This document shows positions 33,657 through 45,603 of a DNA stretch of 64,000 nt, piece after piece. Made by a program: the position numbers and the translations under genes. The stretch's first letter is position 1. Each line of letters opens with the position of its first letter. The notes beneath the pieces were generated by a model that had not been told where the DNA came from, did no database searches, and saw nothing but the letters and a program-made list of their open reading frames with translations. The stretch spans positions 806,001 to 870,000 of the forward strand of contig JAIXMF010000006.1 of assembly GCA_025201365.1 (NCBI GenBank). Direction: 5' to 3'. Source of the stretch: Syncephalis plumigaleata (Eukaryota; Zoopagomycota; Zoopagomycetes; Zoopagales; Piptocephalidaceae).

Positions 33657-35888
33657 TCATAATAATTGTTCGAAAAGTGTATCGCTCTTCAGTGCCATGA
33701 CAATATCCTCCACGCCAATGTTAAGTCGTAAGCGCTGGTGTAGATCAAGTCGAGTTGACTCCACAAGTAGACATCGGCTGGCACCTAAACTTGCACAGAC
33801 TAACGCTAAATCCGAGTCGGTCGGCGTGTCAAACTGTCGAAGTCGACAAATTTGCTGATGCGCTGGTATAATCTAAATAGCGGAGTAAGCGACAATTAAC
33901 ACGATTAATGTACTGAACATAAGCAGAAAGAGAGAAAGAGAGAGACAGAGAAAGAAAGAGTATTGTCATTCTCGTTGACCTACCTCGGCTAATGACACCT
34001 CGTTCTGGCCCGACTTGCGTAGATGCAGTACAACGCAAGCAAGAAATAACTTTTGATGTAAAGATGCATTGCGAACAAACGCCACGGGACCGGAAGCATA
34101 CATTTCCCGAATAGCTCGTGAAATAACGCCAACGGTCACCTGAGCACTTTCATGTGCTTGAGTTGATGAATGGGTACTCGGCGTTGTTGTTGTTGTCGTT
34201 GTCGCTGTTGCTGATCTGCCTGCGCCATAATCACGCTCCATAATTTCTACCGCTAGACTAATCATGGTCAATACTAGTGTTAGTGCTTATTCAATTAATA
34301 CCTAATAATCATCATCATAATAACATACCGACATATATCTAGTGCGCGACGTGCATCACCCGATACTGCGCTCACTTTTCTTCCACATAGTTCTATGGCA
34401 TCCGGGTCAAATGCCTTACAACCGGCCAAGCGTGACGATACAATCTCGCATAGTTGCTCGTGTGTATATGGCTGAAAATTAATTCGCGACAAGCCTAGCA
34501 ATCGATGTTAGTTTCATCATCATGAATCCGTTCATGACTATTACTTCTTACCTAGACGTGATGAAACCTTATTGCTTAAGGCTCGCTCGGGCAAGTCCAT
34601 CGTGTTGGCCACGGCAATTACAATAAACTGCGAATTTGCTCGATTGGGCCAGTCGAAAAAGTTATACATGACCGTTTGCCGTTTAGTGACCAACCAGTCT
34701 AGCTCGTCCATTAACACAACACTAAATGGTATAATACAGCATAATTGTAGTATGGTTAACAATAATACTAATAACAATGGCAATAATAGTAACAATACCA
34801 TGGTGGCTCATCATTCAATCGTTTAGAACTGAATCGTTTCTCTAGTAAATCGGCCGCGTGTTTTGGCGTAACACGTACTCCCTCGAGGGCCTCCCAAAGC
34901 ATCGAGTAAGCTTGTCCGGGATCGGTAATCTTCATACCATTAATCTCTACAAACTTGAACGGTTCTAGTTCCTTTGTTTTATAATCATATTAATAGGAGC
35001 TAACAATCATAGTATCAATCCAATTACCTGTTGATCCACCTTTTCTTGTAAACGCTTAATACATTCATGGACGGTGGCAGTTTTACCTGTACCTGGTACA
35101 CCGGAAATATCTAATATAGATATATATATATATGTGGTTATTACAGATGATATCGCTAACATTCAGTGAATCATTTACATAGACAACAACCGGTTTTCTC
35201 GGATATAGCCATTTCTAACGTGGCTTCAATCTCTATTGCCTCCGTTTCACGACCCGGTAAACTACTTGGTACTGCCGCGGTGTGTAGACGCTCTCGAGCC
35301 TCTTCATAAATGTCACGCTGTGGTCGACGGGGTGTTGCACGCGCGGGCAATGCATTGGATATCACTTCAGATCTCACTCTATTCATATACGTATATGTAT
35401 ATATATATAGGGTTATTACTTTAGTAGCTGCATAATTATCAATATACAGCAACATACCTTATTGAACGAGGTGTTGGTGTATGAGCACCGCGTCCACGTC
35501 CACGACCTCGACCACGCGGTGTAACTTGTTGTCGTGTTCTCGTAGGTGTCGTGAATAAATTACGCGTTTGTCGTCGTGGCGTCCTTAGTCGCTTGTCTTC
35601 CTTCTCCTCCTCCTCTTCGCTTGCTGTAGAATCCTCTCGTCTACTCGGTGATCGTCGACTTTTTCCATTGGGTTTATAGTCTTCTGACTGATCAGAATCA
35701 CTATCACTGTCACCCTAAACAACAGTTAGTCTAAACGGTAATACACAGGGGAAAGGGAGAGAGTAATCAAGCTATTACTAGATAATATATCCTGCAGCGT
35801 AAATACTTACTTGCAATTCAAGGATTTGCGTACGCTTTCGAGCAGATCGACGTGGTGTAGTAGCTTCTTGCGTGTTTTCCGTAGTCAT
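33657..35888 (-). CDS. ORC1: Origin recognition complex subunit 1 (ORC1)
   Basis: Nine exons encode 538 aa with all phases closing: 35888-35811, 35714-35458, 35378-35179, 35110-35028, 34971-34799, 34721-34552, 34494-34329, 34257-33984 and 33872-33657. The basic, Ser/Asp/Arg-rich N-terminus (~150 aa) contains an Arg-Gly run. Then comes the AAA+ ATPase: Walker [34 protein letters not shown] typical of ORC1, Walker [13 protein letters not shown], sensor-1 ANTMDLPE and arginine-finger region [16 protein letters not shown]. The C-terminal winged-helix domain is present ([14 protein letters not shown]). ORC1 marks replication origins and helps load MCM with Cdc6. No BAH domain is encoded, unlike yeast and animal ORC1. 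CDC6 is the alternative, but the motifs favour ORC1. Confidence 0.93.
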
Positions 35889-36019
35889 ATTACTTGAATA
35901 AGTTTGATTTTCATCGAATATACCAGTGTCATTCGTAACTCTTTCTTTTTAGTTGATCTCCCCATTTTTACCTTCTTGTTGTTTGTAAATAATTAAACTA
36001 CAACAACTACAACGACAAC
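35889..36019. promoter_or_regulatory. Bidirectional promoter ORC1 / EAF1-like gene
   Basis: Only 131 bp separate the two start codons, so both genes must share this AT-rich promoter. An MCB-type ACGCGT hexamer lies just outside it at 36069-36074, in intron 1 of the EAF1-like gene. Confidence 0.6.
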
Positions 36020-39000
36020 ATGGCCGATGATCTCCCGGCACAGGTATTTCTTTTATATAGTTCATGCAACGCGTCGCCTTATCGCTTATATGCTGTGTAG
36101 GAGTCGACAGAAATGGCGACAATAGTTGAATTACGTAAAGTGGTGGAAGCTGCACGCAACACTGAAATCGAGTATGTACTGATGGATTATACTACTACTA
36201 CTACTACTACTACAAATAATAATAGCAGCAGCAACAGCAACCATAGAAGTAGTAACAGTATTGTTAACATAACTGTTTCTTTATACTTTCTAGAGCAGTT
36301 ACGGAACGTCGTAAAAATGCACTCGGAGAACTATTCCTACTAGTTAACGCCAAAACTTATACACCAAGCGTGTCGCTAGCTTCCATTGCGGATATTCCAC
36401 TGGATGCATTTGATCGTTTTATTCAAAGCCCACCATTAGGGTAAGTCTAGTGTATGCATTTATTTTATATAAAAATAATATTTTTATAGTCAAATAGTAG
36501 GTTTACTAATAGGATAGCAATGATACTCATATTTATCGTATAACCAATATATATATATACGTATATAACTTATACATATAACAGGAAGAATCCAATGAAT
36601 CTTTACTATTTGCTGAAGATTGTAAGTTATCGGCATGCTGTATAATCGTAGTTTACATTCTCGATTAATTAATCATTATGATATCATATCCTATAACATT
36701 GCTCTACAACGCTGCTTAATACTACAGATGATACATTGACAGCTGCCTCGGAGCGTAATCTATCGAGTGATACACGCGCTGCAAGTGACTTGACTATACC
36801 GTCATCGAAGAGACCACGAACAGCTGCTCCCGTTGAACGTATGGTAACTCGCGGTGTTAGTGGAGCAATTCGACACAAACACATTAGCGAGATTACCGGC
36901 GGACATCTTGATGGACCGCGACAAAGTAGTCCTGGTCTACTTTCACCCGAGCTACGATCGGACATGGAGATGGATCCATTTCGAAGTGGCGAGCCATTGC
37001 AACCGGCTGACGGGCAAAGGCCACGACCACCGCAGAGGAAACACTCTAGACAACCTTCTGTGCGTGTTCGTATCAAGCAAGCACCACAACGAACGACCAC
37101 TCCCACTAAGCGACCTAGCATTAGTGGTCAGGCACGTGCCAAGAATTCAGCCATTGAGAGAATGCGCGCCAATATGATAGCCTGGCAGATCAGGGCCGAG
37201 CATCAACCGCTCTATAAGCAGGTGCAATCAGCTAAAAAGGTGGTCAGCTCGCAGGAATGGAAGGTAATTGCGCATGATTGACATAAAAATAGTAGATTAG
37301 CCTAATTGATCCTCTAACATCATAATGACAACATTAGATATGTCGTAATGAAGTACGTCTATTACGTGCTATGCAACGGGTAGAACAATTAAAAGAGACT
37401 GGCATGTGGAGTTTTCGTCAATTGAAACGACATAAAGCACCACCCAGAACGAAGACTCATTGGGATTATGTATTAGATGAAATGGTAAGCATGAATATAT
37501 ACATATACATATATATATGTATTATAGTAGGCTATAACTTGTAATTATCTATTTAGAAATGGCTACGAACTGATTTCAAAGAAGAGCGCAAATGGAAACA
37601 AGCTATGGCGTATCATTTAGCTCATTGGGTAAAGGCATGGCATTCCACTGATGACAAACTAGCACTACAGGTTAGAACGAGGCCACCTCGATTTCTACCG
37701 CAACCTCAAACGAATGAAGATGATTGGACTGATACATCAATGGTGCTAGAAAACCCGGATAATAATAACGTGTAAGTAAATGGCAATATGATTATGCTAC
37801 GATTATTATTAACATTGATATAGTAGCAAGTCTAACGAGGATGATAGTAATACGATGGAGATGCAAGTGGATTCAGTACCAAACTTACTTGATAGTAAAA
37901 TGGAACAAGTCACCAAGTCGGTAGATGCACCAGAAGCATCACCATTTATTCATACAACAGTGACTGATGATCAAGGCTTGGTAATGAGTCCTAAGAATAT
38001 CATGCTTACCAAACAGTATGGATCAAGTGAGAAAACATCGATATTCCTTAGTGAGGGTAAGTGTTGCTTACTAATGCTGATTGTTATAATATTATTAGCA
38101 ATATACTAATTGAATGAGATAGCTGTCGAGTCTAGTTCGTCTTTACTATCGGATGCCCAGCAAGCTATGCTCACTCTGCACACCTTACCCTTGTATACTA
38201 TTCCCGAGCCAGGAGATGCTGACGCCTACTTGGACGATGTTGATATGGGCCAGATAGTTCCTATTAGCAAGTTACTATCCAGTGAACCACCAGCTAAAGA
38301 GCTATTCAGCAACAAAGCATAATGCGTCGTTTTAATGATCGGATACGATCTAATATGCCCAATTTCGTTAGTAGAAATCGATATTCCCCATCAGCTTGTG
38401 GTAAGTTAATGCAATAATATATATATAGATATATAGTATAGGTGCATAGTAGTAAGCAAACCATTATTAATATTATCTTTATTTAGATTATTTACTACTA
38501 GAAAGGCCAAGGATCTAGGACCGGTGGAGGTGGTTCTCCCCTCGAATAGAATCGATAGCTACGTGAAACTCGTCGATACATGGACACCAGAACAGGATCG
38601 TATGCTTAATATACTGGTAGAGCAATACGGATTCAACTGGCAACTTATCGCCGAATGCATGAATGGTCATCGTAACTTGGCCAAAGGCGGTTATAACGCA
38701 CAATCCTGCTGTGATCGATGGCTTCTCCAGAATCAAGGCAAATCGGATCAGCCAACGCTCATCCCGGTACCGCATCCACTTGGTCAATCTGAAGTGTATT
38801 CAGACACTGAACCATTATTGGATATAGTATCACAGAATAAACAGCGTAAAGATGCGAAACAAAAGGCGACGAAAGATACGAAGAAACGAGCATCCAAGGT
38901 TGTTTCACTACAAGACGCATTCCGTAAAGCATCGAAACGTCGTGAACAATTGCGTAAAAATGGTAAATTATCTATGTTTATTAATGATGAGATTAGGCAT

Positions 39001-40911
39001 GCATCATCTACTTGTCATTATTTACTAATTCATGTCTTTCGTTGTATCTAGTCACACAAGCCATTACAGCAGCGACAGAGAAGGAACGCGTATTGGCTGG
39101 ACAACAAGTACCCGGTATCGATATTAATAGTCAGACACCTACTCCACGCATGTTGGGACAATTACGTATCTCTCGTGAATTACAACTAACACGACTATTA
39201 GCGCAACAGGCACACGTAAGAGCTGTAAGTAAAAGATTACAAATAATTAGTGAATAATACGATTAATGATAATAATAATAATAATTAGCAATTACCATTA
39301 CAAGCTGCCTATGCCAATAATCCTGCTGTACGAGCTAATCTTCTTCGTCAAACGCAACTCTTTACCGCACAACAAATGGCTAATCAAGCACGTATTGCTG
39401 CTGCTGCTGCTGCCGCTACCGCATCACCAACAACTAATAACAATAATAATAATAATAATAACAATAATAACAATAATCAAGTATTACCAGCTCAAGCAGC
39501 AGCAGTATCCAATCAACAATCCAATCAACTCTGGCTACAACAACAACAACAACAACAACAGCAACAGCAACAGCAACAGCAACAACAGTTACAGCAATTG
39601 CAACAACAACAGATACAAGCATTATTGGCAGCACGAAATATCTCCAATCTATCCAATGTTAATGCAACTAATGCTAACCCTACAGCAAATGACACAGAAA
39701 CAACAGATAATAGTAATAATACACAGATGATGTCTAATGCACAACCAGCTGGAGTACAGACACCGCAACTTGCTAATGCCACACCACGTAACAATCGATC
39801 AGCCATGTCAACACCTTCATTAGCCAATAACACAGCAGCTATTGCAGCAGGAACACAATCACCAACATTATCCAATCTATCCATGATGCAAACACCTAAT
39901 CGATCCAATACAATGTTAGGTATGAATGCACAAGTGGCAGCAGCAGCAGCATTATTAGCACAACAACAACAACAGCAGCAGCAGCAACAACGACAAATCC
40001 AATCACAACCACAAACACCATTACAGAATCAAGCACAAGCTATGCAACAATTGTCACCTGCACAACAACAATTACAACAGCTACAGCTACAACAATTGCA
40101 ACAATTGCAGCAACGACAAGGTCAAAATGGTATACCATTCAATGTGGCTGCACAGTTCCATATGCACAACGTTTGAAGCAACTTCAATTGTCGGGTTTGG
40201 CTGCTGCAGCTGCTGCCGCTAATAAAATAATGCTAATAATAATAATAATAATGCAATATAATAATGCTAATCCAATGCTTAACTTGCAACAAGTAAGTAG
40301 ATTTATACAGTCAATCAACAATGATTACTAACCATAATAATAGTTTCCATCTGAAATGTTTAACTTGCTACAACGTCAACGATTATTACAAATGCAACAA
40401 CAACAACAGAGCAACAGCAACAACAAACAACAACAACAACAGCCTAATACAATGAATAATTCACCTGCTGCCAATCTATTGAATGCACAAACTGCATTGG
40501 CGCAGCAGCAGCAAGTAAAATCCTGCATTAGCTGCTAATATAGCCGCTCAAGTACAAGCAGCCCTTGCTGCACAGGCTAATCTAGTGTCACAATCACTTA
40601 ACAATAACAATAACAATAACAACAATAGTAATCCAAATAACATGCATGCATCTCAAGGTTCACCATTAGTAATGGCAGGATTAACCCCACAACAACAACA
40701 GCAGTTAAATTCATCATTTGGTGCTATTAACAATGCAATGGTCTCATCGGCAGCCATGGCAGCGGTACTTGCTCGATCCACCGCTGCCACTCCCGGTAAT
40801 CCTCAAGCAACACCTAATATCTCATCTATACCAGGTACACCAAGTCGTACTAGACCTGGATCTGCAACTTCCTCTGTAAATCATCAATCTAATAACAATA
40901 CTGGAGAATAA
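36020..40911 (+). CDS. NuA4 complex subunit EAF1/VID21-like (HSA and Myb/SANT domains)
   Basis: A long multi-exon gene. Early exons: 36020-36043, 36101-36171, a stretch to 36440, a probable 7-nt exon at 36490-36496, 36585 onward and 36728-37263. The HSA domain spans about 37430-37640 (HWDYVLDEMKWLRTDFKEER, then KWKQAMAYHLAHWVKAWH). The Myb/SANT domain is at 38578-38745 (WTPEQDRMLNILVEQYGFNW, then ECMNGHRN). The tail is Gln/Asn-rich with long CAA/CAG and AAT runs. EAF1 is the platform of the NuA4 histone [17 protein letters not shown]; HSA binds actin-related proteins. The reading frame breaks near 38320, 40155 and 40520, and the junction at 38400-38530 is ambiguous. P400/SWR1-type helicases share HSA, but no helicase domain is seen. 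Confidence 0.85.
36490..36496 (+). other. Probable 7-nt micro-exon
   Basis: Without it, the flanking exons (ending 36440 and starting 36585) cannot be joined in a frame that fits the next exon at 36728. TCAAATA has a TATAG acceptor before it and a GTAGGT donor after it, and its inclusion restores phase throughout. It adds Gln-Ile between PPLG and EESNESLLFAED. Confidence 0.55.
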
Positions 40912-40985
40912 AGCTTTTACAATGTTTTATATTTGTTTATTACTACTAAACAGGAACGAATTTAACAAATATTAATTAATTATAA

Positions 40986-43900
40986 TTAGGCAAACATATC
41001 AAAATCATCTTCATCTTCATCATCTACTTTCTGTTCTTTTTTAACGTTATTATTCTCTGATCGAGTCATTGTGACAACAACTGATTGTTCCTCTTGTCTT
41101 GCTGCTTTACTTGATGATAATGATGATAATGATTCTGATAGATTTGATTCGTTAGATAGTAACTTCTTACGGAATTCCTCTAGTAATGCCTCCTGTTTCT
41201 CTGTAGTCATTTGTGGTATTACTGATAAACTGACCCGATATCGTTCTAGTTTATCGGCCAATTCTGTTGGTAAATCTATTACAGATGTATCATCCATAAT
41301 AGCCACTCCATCCAAATCTTCCTCTTCCTCTTCCTCTTCATTCAATGGCTCACCATCAAGTTGTTCTTCATCAGTTTCAATATGATCAGACATCATAGGT
41401 TCACCATCGAGTTCAGGTTCATTAATGGTAGTAGTAGTAGTAGTTGTTGTTGTCCATACTTCACCATCTAAATCTTCATCTTCCTCTTTATCCTCGATAG
41501 TATCATTGTCATTATTACTATTAACAACATCTAATACTTGACTAGTTGCAGTAATGGGTAATGAATGATTGATACTAGTAGTAGCAATAGTATCAACATA
41601 TTCCTTCTGACCAATAGGACAGAAACCAGCTCGTTTTATCGGTTGATCAGGCTTAGTAGACGATATGCTAGTCATCGATTGTTGTATGTTCTTCTTTGGT
41701 GTTACAATGGCCGTGTCAGTGATATTAACAGATTCTACTTTTCTCTCTTTAATTGTTAATGTAGTTGATGTAGTTGATGTAGCACGCTCAGTTTTCTCAA
41801 AACATGCCACATAACTATCCAACTGCTCGCGTGTAAATAATGACTGACTCTCCCATAAACGAAGATGATCAAATATTTGTCGCTATTAATATAGTTCATT
41901 AGTATTACTTTGGATAGAATATTCAATGTTGCTCTATTATTACCTTGTAGTTTTCTGCTTTCAAACGAGATGAAATATCGTGTGCTACTTGTCCCAAATG
42001 TGTGAATAACTCGGTTAATCGAGCCTCAATACTATAGTACAAATACATATATATATAAATATATTAATATACATATACATATACATACATATATTCATGT
42101 CATTATTACTTACTTTGATCGAATTTTCCATGCTCCTGGTGTTGTTTGTCCACTACGAACCAATAGTTCACTCACTAGTTCAAATCGAATAGCTTTAACT
42201 GGATAGGGCGTTTCTTTCAATAATAATGACTGCATAACAATATCGATCACCTATAGTTGTATGATATAAGTATATACTATACTCATAACTAATAGTAATA
42301 GTAACGGCTACCTTTTGAATACTATCTGTATGTTCAAGTGCAAATTCTCCAATACGTCCACGTATTTCTATATTGCCATATTCCCCTCCTTCCGAGTATA
42401 ATCGAATCATTTTACTTAGACGTCGTTTCGCCACTGGACCCAGTTGACCCTTTGGTAGTTGTTCTCGTTCATGTTCGTATTCAGCATCAGATGCCGCGGT
42501 AATCTCTTGCCATTGATCAGTATCACTACCATATTCCTAATAAATAGTGTAAGTAGCCATTCACTTATACATTGTTACTACTACTACTATGATGTACTTA
42601 CTTCAAATTGTGCATTAGATTCAGGTGGAATCCAAATAGTACCGTGATCAAACATCTCAAATGGGCGTTCACTCCATCGACGTGTGCTGTCACCATTCAG
42701 TAATGAGAATAGTCTCCATCGATAGTATACATGTTCTGGTGACTAAATCAATAATAGGATTATTAACATACTTGTTTACATTCATCTTATCATTCTCATA
42801 TTATTACCTGATAATCATAGAGAAACTTGAACTTTGCATTATTCTTTCTCGATCCATGACAATGGCCTAATAAATAAGCGATTAATTGAGATATTCTTAT
42901 TATTCAATATACAGCAAGTATGCTCAACTCTGTTAGCTTACTTCGAATTGTGCACCATAACGAATCACTCGTTCTATAGTACGATGAATGGTGTAAAGTA
43001 GTTCTCGATCTGTTGGTTGTTCTACTACCACTTCCCATAGTTCCTATGTAGCATAATGTATCATTGTAAGTACTAAATACCTAGTGACATCTATCTCGTC
43101 GAATAGTCTTACTTGACTACGTGATCCTGCACCTGAATCAGCTAAATTAATGTTAATATTGCGTTTATTGCATTTGCATCTAGTCTTACCTGATACACGA
43201 GCATTAAATGGTCGACCTGTTGTGGTCATGACATTGGAAGTGGATGTCACTGATTAATACATCAATATATATATGCACATTATTAGTTAGATAGATAGAT
43301 AGCCATAGGTTATGAATGGCTTATTAGTAATTGAATCATTACCGTAGATAGGCTTGTCCGGTAATGGTACGGCCTTGCCCCATACACATCGTATTGAATT
43401 GTCGAGTAACATTGAGCCGTCTAGGTTCTTTAGTGCTTGTGCCGCATCATCACGATTCATAAAGGCGACAAATCCGCTAAGTCTACCGGAACCCTTACTC
43501 GCTCTATCATCATAAGGTCGTGGCCACATAATCTTTACACTGCCAATCGGGCCGTACCGACCGAAATGCTTGCATAATGTCAATTCATCCGCCTATTATG
43601 AAATAGAAAATGCGTAAAGCACATAATGAAGAGTAAGTGACGCTATTAGTTCTGTCACTGCGTATAATCACTTACACCATCAGGAATGTTAGATACGAAT
43701 AGATTAGTAGTGGTCGGATCACCTAGATCATGCGAGCCCTGCTTGCCCTCAAATGCTAATATAGTTATACAATGAATACGCTGTATAGTGTACCACTTGA
43801 TAATAAAGATAGATTACCGGCTTGTACCGTTAATGAGGCTGTATATTATCTGAACATTATAGACGTATTAGTTGTTATTATAATGATTCACGCCTAGTAT

Positions 43901-45029
43901 AGATGCTTGTGTGCATGTCTTCACCATTACTTACCGGAATCACCGACAGTTTGACGTTTCCGTTGTAAACGCTGTTCCTTGTTTCGCTTTCACTATTATT
44001 AATACCATTTCATTAGTTTGCTATACACTAGTGTGTAGTAGAATCGTCTTGTTTACCGCTTCAGATTCTCCATAAATGCGCCTAGATTACGTTTCTTTAA
44101 GCTGGACTCTGCTGACTTTAACTGTAATACTATCAGTATTTGTATACAATATTTCCTGTATCTATACGCTATTATACCTTAATTGCTTCATCTTCATTCG
44201 TCTTATCATCTTCATCCTCATCCTCATCATCCTCGGCAAATGGATTACGTCGCTGATTCGGCGTCATCATTCCTAAGGGTTTTCCCGATGGTTACGTGAC
44301 TTGTCATTACCGCTAGCTGGTGTAGTCGATCTAACTGGTTTATGCGTGCCACTAATGGTGGATTTACCGGTTCATCGTAGGTTATTTGATCCTTTAGTTA
44401 CGGTCGAGGTAGGGTGGTTAGACGATTGTGCACGATGAGTGGAGCGTGCTTCGTATCTTCCAGTTTTACTACTATCACCTAATAGCAACAATATGGATTG
44501 CGATGTCGTCTAAAGTTTAGCGATACATGTAATAGAATATGTATCTGATGATGTTACACTTACGATCACTTGATGTCGAGGCACCAGCTTTAACAAACGT
44601 TTTCCTTCTAGGTTCCTCTTCCTCAAACGACGCTACAAACTCTTTATACACTTCTGCCGCCTCTTCCTCCGCTTTCTATACAGTGTAGGTTTCCTTAGCA
44701 AAACATATATATCTCGATGATGATAACAACAATTGCCGCACTTACTTTGCGCTTCAGTTCCTCTTCCTCTTTTCGCTTCTGAAATGGTGTCTTTTTCTGT
44801 ACGCCAGTATGAAATGTTTGCATTTTACTAGCAGCAATTTGCTGTCAACGTAGAATGTATGAGTTGTCGTTGTCGTCGCCGTTGTTGTTTTTTGTTTTTT
44901 TCGTAAGTAACATTGCTAAACTGAATTATCCCATTCTGACTGACAAACCTTTATCGTGCCAGGCTTTACACTATCTTTCTTCAGCCCCCATGGCAGTCGA
45001 CTCGTAGGTGCCTCTTCTTCATCTGACAT
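40986..45029 (-). CDS. U2 snRNP-associated protein U2SURP/SR140
   Basis: Many short exons from ATG at 45029 to TAG at 40986. The order of domains matches SR140: N-terminus SRLPWGLKKDS, Lys/Glu-rich helices, an RRM (NLFVSNIP as RNP2, SGFVAFMNRDDAAQAL as RNP1), a SURP module (YGAQFEAIVMDRERKNNAKF, KFLYDYQ, HVYYRWRLFS) and a CID domain (GAWKIRSKIEARLTELFTHL, ISSRLKAENYKRQIFDHLRL, WESQSLF). The C-terminus has the acidic Leu-Asp-Gly repeats of the family (ELDGEPM, QLDGEPL, DLDGVAI). The protein associates with U2 snRNP in early spliceosome assembly. In the poorly conserved linker at 44280-44480 the frame contains a TGA at ~44371 and a one-base break near 44290. It converges on the EAF1-like gene with 74 bp between stops. 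Confidence 0.9.
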
Positions 45030-45603
45030 TTTATATGGCTGTAAACAAGTATTCAGTTATGAGGCTATACTAGATCTTTGTTAAGAAACGAGTGAATACG
45101 TGTCATGTACGAAAGTGTAAGCGAGTGAATGAAAGAAGGAATAGCAATCTATTGATTAGAAAAAAACATAAACTGCTAGATAGCAAAAAGTAACAAAATG
45201 GTGCACTCATCATCATCATCTATGTATTGATGTTGCAATAACAATTTGGAAACAAGTCACAATGTGTAAATAAAATACCAACTTGTATTGTTATCTCATG
45301 CTTCTTATACTGAGGTATCACTTCTCTAACATAAGCTTATGCCACTTTCATTGTCTCCTCGGTTAACATAAGAAGTATATGACAGTATGAACATATTTGA
45401 TGTAAAAGAAAACAGGTTTTTTTAAGGTCCAAGTCGTTGTCATTGTTACAAATATCATGAAGCGGAACTCGCACTGTCCACTTTTACATTTTCTCTCTCG
45501 CTTATTCCTATTATAACTACTACTACTACTACTACTATTTATCATATGGTCATGCTATCTTATCATTAGTCTATTCATTCATTCATTTTTTGCGTTACAA
45601 AAT

